DNA of 64,000 nucleotides. Source: Halorussus caseinilyticus. GTDB taxonomy: Archaea > Halobacteriota > Halobacteria > Halobacteriales > Haladaptataceae. The stretch spans positions 2,108,001-2,172,000 of the forward strand of contig NZ_CP119809.1 of assembly GCF_029338395.1 (NCBI RefSeq). The letters run 5' to 3'. Shown here in pieces: positions 58,315 to 64,000 of this stretch. The notes under the pieces were generated by a model, which saw only the letters and a program-made list of their open reading frames with translations, searched no databases and had not been told where the DNA came from. Within the stretch, counting starts at the first letter, position 1, and every line of letters begins with the position of its first letter. A program made the position numbers and the translations under genes.

Positions 58315-59178
58315 CTACCCGTCGCCCTCGTACTCCTGATAGATGACGTGCCCGCAGGCCTTGCAGTGGGAGGCGTCGGGGTCGTGGGCCGAGAGACCGC
58401 AGTTCGGGCAGGTCACGTCCACCTTCTCGGTGCTGGTCCACGCCCGGACGATGCGACTCGCCTGCCACGGGATGAGGATGATGCCCGCCAGAATCGCCGA
58501 CACCGTGACCCACTTGCCGAGTCTGGTCACGGGAACCACGTCGCCGAACCCGACCGTCGAGAGCGCGACCACCGTGAAGTAGAAAGCGTCCCCGAACGTC
58601 GCTATCGCCGGGTTCGCGCGGTTTTCGGCCGCGTAGAACAGGCCCGCGGCGGTGAAGAAGACGACCAGCACCGTCAGCAGTAGCTTCATGGCCCGGAGCG
58701 TCCCGACTTCGACGGTGCCGAAGAAGAACTCCTCGTCCTTCGTGAATCGGTAGAACCGCAGGACGCGGACGACCCGGAAGACCCGGAGGAAGCCGATGTC
58801 GGCCGCGACGGACGGAATCGGCGACAGCAGGACGACCAGCGTCGGCAGAATCGACAGCAGGTCTACTACCGTGTAGGGGTTCGAAGCCTCTGCGGTCCGG
58901 TCTCGCGCGCCGTAGAGTCGGAGGACGTACTCGACCAGAAAGACCCCCGTGATGGCGACTTCCGCCTGCCAGAGGAGCGACTGGGTTCGGTCGGAGACGG
59001 AATAGGTCTCGACCACGAAGATACCGACGAACGCGAGGTTCAGCGCCAGCAACGCCACGTCGATGGCCATGCCGAGATACGTCTGATGGTCGAGCAGGTA
59101 GAACCGTACCGACTCCCGGAGGTCTCGGTCGTCCCTCGGAGTGGCGCGCCCGGCCATACGGGGTTCGACGGTCGGCAT
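58315..59178 (-). CDS. Voltage-gated K+ channel with C-terminal zinc ribbon
   Basis: 287 residues. Six membrane segments (S1-S6). The voltage sensor S4 is at 130-145 (LRVFRVVRVLRFYRF, with Arg every third residue). The pore has the K+ selectivity filter TVGFGD at 208-213. After S6 a zinc ribbon follows: Cys257, Cys260, Cys272, Cys275 (CPNCGLSAHDPDASHCKACG). The domain is unusual as cytoplasmic gate regulator of a K+ channel. The channel probably helps K+ homeostasis, which is central to a salt-in strategy. Monocistronic and convergent with the rhodanese gene. Confidence 0.9.
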   Translation of the reverse strand: MPTVEPRMAGRATPRDDRDLRESVRFYLLDHQTYLGMAIDVALLALNLAFVGIFVVETYSVSDRTQSLLWQAEVAITGVFLVEYVLRLYGARDRTAEASNPYTVVDLLSILPTLVVLLSPIPSVAADIGFLRVFRVVRVLRFYRFTKDEEFFFGTVEVGTLRAMKLLLTVLVVFFTAAGLFYAAENRANPAIATFGDAFYFTVVALSTVGFGDVVPVTRLGKWVTVSAILAGIILIPWQASRIVRAWTSTEKVDVTCPNCGLSAHDPDASHCKACGHVIYQEYEGDG

Positions 59179-59246
59179 CGGTAAGGGTCTCTCGGAACGA
59201 CCCGCCGAAGCGTACCCTTTTGGAAACGCGGCCCCCTCGTGTAGCT

Positions 59247-59507
59247 ATGAGCAACACCCCGTTCCGCGACCGGATGTATCGGTGCGCCCAGTGCAGTCGG
59301 GACGTTCGCGTCCGGTCGGTGTTCGGCCACTACGAGATGATACACGACGAGTCGCTGGTGACGAGAGCGCGCGACGGGACCGACTCGTGTACCCTCTGCC
59401 GGATGGAACTCCCGCCAGCGGACGCGAACGACGCGTGGAAACTCCGGGTGCGTCACTTCCGGGACCACCACGGCAAGCGGTTGGTCGATACGGACGCGGT
59501 TCGGTAG
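59247..59507 (+). CDS. Small protein with two Cys2His2-type zinc fingers
   Basis: 86 residues from the ATG at 59247. Two C-x2-C...H-x3/4-H fingers: YRCAQCSRDVRVRSVFGHYEMIHDES and CTLCRMELPPADANDAWKLRVRHFRDHHGK. In archaea C2H2-like fingers are rare in this arrangement, but related haloarchaeal proteins exist. It may bind nucleic acid. Its start is shown by MSNTPFRDRM; the promoter region overlaps the divergent channel gene. Convergent with the NCS2 gene, one base apart. Confidence 0.72.
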   Translation: MSNTPFRDRMYRCAQCSRDVRVRSVFGHYEMIHDESLVTRARDGTDSCTLCRMELPPADANDAWKLRVRHFRDHHGKRLVDTDAVR

Positions 59508-59508
59508 G

Positions 59509-60891
59509 TCAGTCCTCGCCGGAGGCCGCGAGGTTCCGGGACTCCGCTCGGGTCTCGTCGGGCGCGGCGTCGAACAGCGGACTCTGCTCGCCCGGCGTGA
59601 GCGTGTTGAGAACCAACGCCGACAGCGCGGTCATGATGACCGGTTCGCCGAAGAACGTCTCGGCGGCGCTCGGGAGTCCCTGAAGCGCCTCGGGGCGGGT
59701 GGCGACCCCGAGACCCAGACCCAGCGAGACCCCGACGATGACCATGTTTCGACGGTTCAGGTGGGTGTGGAGGGAGATGAGTCGGGTTCCGCTCGCGGCG
59801 ACCATCCCGGCCATCAGCAGGACTGCGCCGCCGAAGACGGCGCTCGGGATGGTGGCGACTGCGGCCCCGACCTTCGGACTGAAGCCGAGAATCGCCAGCA
59901 GGACGCCCGCCACGCCGACGACGTGTCGACTCATGACGCCGGTGAAGTTGACGATGCCCGCGTTCTGGGAGAACGACGTGACCGGGAACGCGCCGAACGC
60001 CGCGCCGAGCGAACTCAGCAGGCCGTCGGTGAACAGGCCGCCCCGGAACTCCTCGTCGGTCGGAGTCCGCCCCTCCGCGGCCGTGACCGACGACATGTCG
60101 CCGACCGTCTCCATCGCCGAGACGAGAAAGAGGAACGCGAACGTGACGATTGGAACCGGTTCGAAGGCGACACCGAACGCGCCGGGGCGGGGGACCGCGA
60201 CCCACGCGGCGTCGGCGACCGGCGCGAAGTTCACCAGACCCGCGGCGACGGCGGCCCCGTAGCCCACCGTGATGCCGACGAGGGTGCTTAGGAGTCGCGT
60301 GACGCCCGAGGTGAAGAGGTTGAGCGCCACCGAGACGAACAGGACGAGCGCCGCGAGTCCGACGTTGTGCGTCGCACCGTAGTCGCTCGCGCCGACCCCG
60401 CCCGCCGAGTAGTCGATGGCGACCGGAATCAGGTAGAGACCGATGATGACGACGACCAGTCCGGTGACCAACGGCGGGAAGAACGGTCGGATGCGCTCGA
60501 ACTGCCAGCCGATGAGTCCCTCGACCACGAACCCGGAGACGAGTATCGCGCCGAAGACGGCCGCGAGTCCGGCGTTCGCGCCGATTGTCGTCGCCGCGCC
60601 GACGAAGGTGAAACTCGTCCCCATCACGATTGGGAGTCGCGCGCCGACCGGACCGACGGTGTAGGCCTGCACGACAGTCGCCAGTCCGGAGAACAGCAGG
60701 ACCATCTGGACGATGTACGCGGTGTCGGCCGCGCTCAGACCGACCGCACCGGCGACGATGTAGGCCACCGCCGTCGCCGGGACTATCATCACCGCGACGT
60801 GCTGGACGCCCAACAGGAGCGACTTCACCCACGGTGGCTTGTCGTCGAGTTCGTATTCGAGTTCTATCTCCCCCTCGGTTTCGGTCGTCAT
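59509..60891 (-). CDS. Xanthine/uracil permease (NCS2 family)
   Basis: 460 residues with about fourteen membrane segments. NCS2 motifs: LLLGVQHVAVMIVPATAVA, SVTAAEGRTPTDEEFRGGLFTDGLLSSLGAAFGAFPVTSFSQNAGIV (the conserved TSFSQN, with substrate-contact Gln/Asn), and GGAVLLMAGMVAASGTR. These symporters import xanthine, uric acid or uracil with H+ or Na+. Specificity is not clear from motifs alone. No purine or pyrimidine catabolic gene is adjacent, but a hypoxanthine-type phosphoribosyltransferase gene is 2 kb away (62714-63259). Confidence 0.94.
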   Translation of the reverse strand: MTTETEGEIELEYELDDKPPWVKSLLLGVQHVAVMIVPATAVAYIVAGAVGLSAADTAYIVQMVLLFSGLATVVQAYTVGPVGARLPIVMGTSFTFVGAATTIGANAGLAAVFGAILVSGFVVEGLIGWQFERIRPFFPPLVTGLVVVIIGLYLIPVAIDYSAGGVGASDYGATHNVGLAALVLFVSVALNLFTSGVTRLLSTLVGITVGYGAAVAAGLVNFAPVADAAWVAVPRPGAFGVAFEPVPIVTFAFLFLVSAMETVGDMSSVTAAEGRTPTDEEFRGGLFTDGLLSSLGAAFGAFPVTSFSQNAGIVNFTGVMSRHVVGVAGVLLAILGFSPKVGAAVATIPSAVFGGAVLLMAGMVAASGTRLISLHTHLNRRNMVIVGVSLGLGLGVATRPEALQGLPSAAETFFGEPVIMTALSALVLNTLTPGEQSPLFDAAPDETRAESRNLAASGED

Positions 60892-61052
60892 TCTATACCC
60901 CGGAGGTGCGGGTCACGCTAGATAATAGTTTCGCGTTCGAGCGCATATTCGTCCCCGAGGGTCGAGTTTTATGCAAGAACGTGGATTAGGTCGGCCGTCG
61001 CCGCCGACCGACTCGCGCAACCCCTATCCTTCCGGCGACCCAACGGAGAGTC

Positions 61053-61481
61053 ATGAGTGAGAACCCCGAACCGACGGGCGACGACCTGCCGGAGACCGAC
61101 GAGGAGTGGCGCGAGCGACTGGGCGACGAGGAGTACCGCGTCCTCCGAGAGGCCGGGACCGAGCGACCCTTCTCGGGCGAACACGTGGACCGCAAGGACG
61201 ACGGCACCTACGTCTGTGCGGGGTGCGGCGCGGAACTGTTCGACTCCGAGACGAAGTACGACTCGGGGTGCGGGTGGCCGAGTTTCTACGACACCGACGA
61301 CGACCGCATCGAGACCCGGCGAGACACCAGCAAGGGGATGGACCGAATCGAAGTGCTGTGCGCCAACTGCGGCGGCCACCTCGGGCACGTCTTCGAGGAC
61401 GGCCCGGAACCCACCGGCAAACGCTACTGCATCAACTCGGCCGCGATGGACTTCGAGGGCGAGGAGTCGAGCGCCGAGTGA
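61053..61481 (+). CDS. msrB: Peptide-methionine (R)-S-oxide reductase
   Basis: 142 residues. Structural zinc ligands Cys55/Cys58 (VCAGCG) and Cys103/Cys106 ([13 protein letters not shown]), catalytic Cys126 in RYCINSAAM, and the substrate loop SGCGWPSF at 71-78. It reduces R-methionine sulfoxide with thioredoxin. The N-terminal 20 residues are acidic and extend the family minimum slightly. The upstream 160-bp gap separates it from the permease, which is divergent. No msrA in the window. Confidence 0.97.
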   Translation: MSENPEPTGDDLPETDEEWRERLGDEEYRVLREAGTERPFSGEHVDRKDDGTYVCAGCGAELFDSETKYDSGCGWPSFYDTDDDRIETRRDTSKGMDRIEVLCANCGGHLGHVFEDGPEPTGKRYCINSAAMDFEGEESSAE

Positions 61482-61509
61482 GGTGCGAAGAATTTACTTA
61501 GAAACCCAA

Positions 61510-61520
61510 CATTTATTTTT
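61510..61520 (+). promoter_or_regulatory. TATA-like box of the PKD protein gene
   Basis: CATTTATTTTT is 22-32 bases ahead of the ATG at 61542, a leaderless arrangement that fixes the start there rather than at TTG 61533. Confidence 0.55.
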
Positions 61521-61541
61521 CTGACACCTCTGTTGCGGGAT

Positions 61542-62189
61542 ATGGTAGACCAACCAGACGTACGCACTAGCGGTCGAACACTGCTACAGACCACCGAGTC
61601 GGCGGACGCCGACGCCGCGTCCGGCGCGGTCCGGAACCGGTCGAACGTCGCGGTCCGGCACGGTCCCAGCGTTCCGGTTGTGGACACCCCCGTCCTGTTC
61701 GAAGTCGAACTGCCGGCCGACGAGTCGGACTGTCGGTGCGAGTGGACCTTCGGCGACGGTTCGACGGCGACGGGCGAGAAGGCCAGTCGCATCTACGACG
61801 CCGCTGGCGAGACGGAAGTCACGCTGACCGTCGCGCGCGACGACGGCGAGACCGAGACGGTCCGCGAGTCGGTGACGATTTACCGCGAAGTCGGCGTCGA
61901 ACTCCGCGAGAGCGAGACCGAAGACGGACTGATGCCGGTCGTCCTCCGGGGCGACGGCGACCTCGACCCGGCGACGGCCGTCGCGGTGGAGTCGCTCCGG
62001 TTCGGCGCGCCGACTGCGCTGGCGATGGGAAGCGGCGCGGCCCCGGTCCGGACCGAGACCCGCGAGGGGGACCTCTGCGTCTGGGTCCGCGAGGACCGAA
62101 CCGGTCTCGGAGACGGGGACGCCACGCCCCGTCTCGCCGGACGAACGGTAGACGGCCGTCCGCTGGCGGGCACTGCCGACGGAGCCTGA
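61542..62189 (+). CDS. PKD-domain protein without recognised signal
   Basis: 215 residues. Residues about 40-120 form a PKD/Ig-like domain: VPVVDTPVLFEVELPADESDCRCEWTFGDGSTATGEKASRIYDAAGETEVTLTVARDDGETE, with the W-x-F-G-D-G motif that defines PKD repeats. No signal peptide or membrane anchor is visible at either end, unlike typical secreted PKD proteins. The C-terminal 90 residues are a different, Ala/Gly/Thr-rich domain (VVLRGDGDLDPATAVAVESLRFGAPTALAMGSGA). Cytoplasmic or secreted by an unrecognised route; function unknown. Confidence 0.7.
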   Translation: MVDQPDVRTSGRTLLQTTESADADAASGAVRNRSNVAVRHGPSVPVVDTPVLFEVELPADESDCRCEWTFGDGSTATGEKASRIYDAAGETEVTLTVARDDGETETVRESVTIYREVGVELRESETEDGLMPVVLRGDGDLDPATAVAVESLRFGAPTALAMGSGAAPVRTETREGDLCVWVREDRTGLGDGDATPRLAGRTVDGRPLAGTADGA

Positions 62190-62249
62190 TTCCGACGTTG
62201 TTCGGCGACAGAGACGATTCTTCGAGGAACGGCCGGAACGGTCGGATTC

Positions 62250-62639
62250 TCAGTACGTCCGATAGCTCGCCGACCCCACCTCGACCCGGACCAGCACGTT
62301 CTCGGGGTACTCGTCGGGGTCCGAACCGTACTTGGGATGGATGCGCTCGGCCGCCTCCCGGCGTGCTTCGGGGTCCTCGACCACCGTCGCGGTCCCGCAC
62401 AGAGTGACTCGCCACCGGGCCTGTCCGCCCTCGTCTTTCTGGACCGACACCGCGACTCTCGGGTTCTCGCGGACGTTCGCCAGCTTTCGGCCGCCGGTCA
62501 GCACCTCCAGCACGCCGTCGTCGTAGTGGTACCACACCGGCGCGACGTGCGGGCGGTCGTCGGCGCAGGTGGCGAAGTGAGCCATCAGGGGTTCGCTGGT
62601 CAGCAACGCTTCGGCTTTCGACGGGATGGCGCTGGACAT
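62250..62639 (-). CDS. Split-barrel flavin/F420-type oxidoreductase family protein
   Basis: 129 residues from the ATG at 62639; longer readings upstream run through the antisense of the phosphoribosyltransferase gene and are rejected. The PNPOx fold is evident: IPSKAEALLTSEPLMAHFATCADDRPHVAPVWYHYDDGVLEVLTGGRKLANVRENPRVAVSVQ with TATVVEDPEARRE. Its length and motifs match TIGR03618-like F420-dependent enzymes, although the cofactor is not certain. Transcribed after the Hpt-like gene, with a 74-bp gap, so a joint transcript is possible. Confidence 0.87.
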   Translation of the reverse strand: MSSAIPSKAEALLTSEPLMAHFATCADDRPHVAPVWYHYDDGVLEVLTGGRKLANVRENPRVAVSVQKDEGGQARWRVTLCGTATVVEDPEARREAAERIHPKYGSDPDEYPENVLVRVEVGSASYRTY

Positions 62640-62713
62640 GGCCCACATCAAGGTAGTGGCGTGGAAAACGCTTCCGCCGGTCGCGCGCCGGGACCGTGCC
62701 CGGTCCGTGCCGG

Positions 62714-63259
62714 TCAGTGAATCGTCACTTCGTAGTCCTCGACAGAGATGTCCACGAGACTGGTCGCCTCGTAGTCGGTCTCGTCGAGCGCTGTCTCGCC
62801 CACCTTCCGGATGACGACCACGATGTCGGCTATCTCCGCGCCGATTTCGTCCATCGCGTCGCAGATGGACGCCAGCGTCCCGCCGGTCGAGAGCAGGTCG
62901 TCCACGATGAGAACTCGGTCGCCCTCCTCCACGTCGTTGATGTACATCTCCGACTCGGAGTAGCCCGTGGTTTGGTGGAGCGCGACTTCGCCCTCCAGTC
63001 CGTACTCGCGCTTGCGGATGACGACGAGGGGCACGTCGGTCTGTAGCGAGAGCGCGGTGGCGATGTGGATGCCCATCGCCTCGGGCGCGACGATTTTGTC
63101 CACGTCGAGGTCCGCGGCCCGCGTGACCTCGACCACGACTTCCCGCAGAAGTTCGGGTTCGAGCATCGGCACGCCGTTGCTGATGGGGTGGACGAGGTAC
63201 TGGTAGCCGTCCTTGTCGATGATGGGCGCGTCGTGCAGCGATTCGAGGAGTCGGTCCAT
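62714..63259 (-). CDS. Hypoxanthine-type phosphoribosyltransferase (archaeal Hpt-like)
   Basis: 181 residues from the ATG at 63259. The PRPP-binding loop is [14 protein letters not shown] near residue 120; the preceding region [26 protein letters not shown] and [20 protein letters not shown] match the archaeal HGPRTase-like group (Hpt/Apt). It would salvage a purine base to its nucleotide with PRPP. The base preference cannot be set from motifs. Longer frames upstream are Arg-rich and rejected. The NCS2 permease at 59509 could supply its substrate. Confidence 0.92.
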   Translation of the reverse strand: MDRLLESLHDAPIIDKDGYQYLVHPISNGVPMLEPELLREVVVEVTRAADLDVDKIVAPEAMGIHIATALSLQTDVPLVVIRKREYGLEGEVALHQTTGYSESEMYINDVEEGDRVLIVDDLLSTGGTLASICDAMDEIGAEIADIVVVIRKVGETALDETDYEATSLVDISVEDYEVTIH

Positions 63260-63401
63260 GCGGTGTGTTGGGGAGAAGGGTGAGAAAAGCGGTTCGTTCT
63301 TCGGGCGAGGTCGGGACTGGCGGACGCGGGTCGGCGTTCTGCAAGAGCGGTTGTCTGACCCGGCGATAACCTCACGAGCATGCAAGCCGAAGGAGGTCCA
63401 G

Positions 63402-63875
63402 ATGACTGCCTACCGGTTCCGCGTCAAGTTCGACCCCGACCCGACTTCGCTGTGGCGCGATATTGTCGTCGGTGAAAATCGCACCGTCGAAGAGTTCCAA
63501 ACAGCGATTAATCGAGCAGTCGGTCTCGACCACGGACATCTCTGGTTCGTCGGAACCGACGAAGACTACTGGAACAGCGAGGTAAAATACGAATGCACCG
63601 AGGCCTTCGGGGAAACGCCGAATCTCGGGGGTTTCGGATTCGACGAGGAGACGTACGACGCCAGCGAGACCACGATTGGCGAGATGGTCCGACAGTTAGA
63701 ACTGGAGGAACGAGACCGTCTCTGCTACTTGTACGACTACGGCGACGAGTGGCGCTTCTACGCCATCTGTACGGAAATCGTCGGCGACGAATCGAGCGAC
63801 CGAGAGCCGGAAGTCCGAAAGCGAAAAGGCGACCCAATCGACCAGTACGGTGCGTCCAATCCGCGGGAGACCTGA
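63402..63875 (+). CDS. pRiA4b ORF-3-like protein
   Basis: 157 residues with a strong Shine-Dalgarno AGGAGGTCC about five bases upstream. The family hallmark is clear: [48 protein letters not shown] and [34 protein letters not shown], the PRiA4_ORF3 fold found on plasmids and chromosomes. Function is unknown. The gene is more AT-rich than its neighbours, consistent with transfer but not proof. The acidic, Lys/Arg-flanked tail ends at [10 protein letters not shown]. Confidence 0.85.
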   Translation: MTAYRFRVKFDPDPTSLWRDIVVGENRTVEEFQTAINRAVGLDHGHLWFVGTDEDYWNSEVKYECTEAFGETPNLGGFGFDEETYDASETTIGEMVRQLELEERDRLCYLYDYGDEWRFYAICTEIVGDESSDREPEVRKRKGDPIDQYGASNPRET

Positions 63876-64000
63876 GCGTACTCGACGCGCCGAGAGCTAC
63901 CAGTCACGTCTCGAAGGCCTCGGCACTCGAACCAGTGATTATTACCGACTTACGAAACTATTTATAGAAAAATCCAATTCTCATTCAAACCGACAGACGA
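63876..64000. other. Window edge without gene
   Basis: No gene recognised. AT-rich segment GAAACTATTTATAGAAAAAT (around 63955-63974) resembles a promoter for a gene beyond the window. Confidence 0.4.

Overview
The window is chromosomal DNA from a halophilic archaeon (Halobacteria). The sequence is GC-rich and its proteins are strongly acidic (Asp/Glu-rich). Archaeal marker genes are present: replication factor C large subunit, 3-hydroxy-3-methylglutaryl-CoA synthase of the mevalonate pathway, a HalOD1 protein, a soluble haloarchaeal-type chemotaxis transducer, a malic enzyme/phosphotransacetylase fusion and PGF-CTERM-like surface proteins. Many genes have a TATA-like box about 25-30 bases before the start codon, as expected of leaderless haloarchaeal transcripts. 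I cannot fix the genus from sequence alone.

Layout. 1-7.1 kb: end of a TatD-related hydrolase, a DUF2150 protein, a pilin-like surface protein, HMG-CoA synthase, and a large subtilase with a lectin-type propeller. 7.2-16.8 kb: an HTH regulator, membrane proteins, acetyltransferases (two in tandem), an amidohydrolase, a cation/Ca2+ exchanger, rfcL and a HalOD1 protein. 17-27 kb: a membrane-anchored winged-helix sensor, an ATP-grasp enzyme, a polar amino-acid ABC transporter operon with a second orphan binding protein, a half-size CtaA, an M24 peptidase, and a TumE/TumA-type toxin-antitoxin pair whose toxin gene looks frameshifted. 27-36.5 kb: maeB-pta fusion, chemotaxis transducer, a small HTH/membrane pair, an aspartoacylase-like enzyme, and a multidomain secreted nuclease (SNase plus two lamin-tail domains). 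36.8-46.4 kb: a secreted protein of unknown role, VOC protein, 2Fe-2S ferredoxin, HAD phosphatase, PGF-CTERM protein, polyphosphate kinase next to a metallophosphoesterase, tRNA-Ile(GAU), FxsA. 46.5-48.5 kb: an AT-rich island with two Tat-exported proteins of unknown function. 48.5-64 kb: two ZIP transporters, several PNPOx-fold proteins, an SDR, small zinc-finger proteins, rhodanese, voltage-gated K+ channel, NCS2 permease, MsrB, Hpt-like phosphoribosyltransferase and a pRiA4b-ORF3-like protein.

The intergenic DNA is unusually structured. At least three loci (about 8.87-9.17, 40.85-41.07, 57.44-57.48 kb) carry long perfect hairpins; two of these share conserved flanks around stems of different sequence. 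Two more loci (24.8 and 39.2 kb) carry related flanks. A second family (about 38.24-38.47 and 52.96-53.15 kb) shares a 13-bp outer and 9-bp inner stem with a divergent loop. A 33-bp unit repeated ten times lies at about 53.2-53.53 kb. These repeats, the AUA-start Tat protein and the frameshifted toxin are the observations most worth following up. No phage, plasmid, CRISPR or intact transposase gene was seen.
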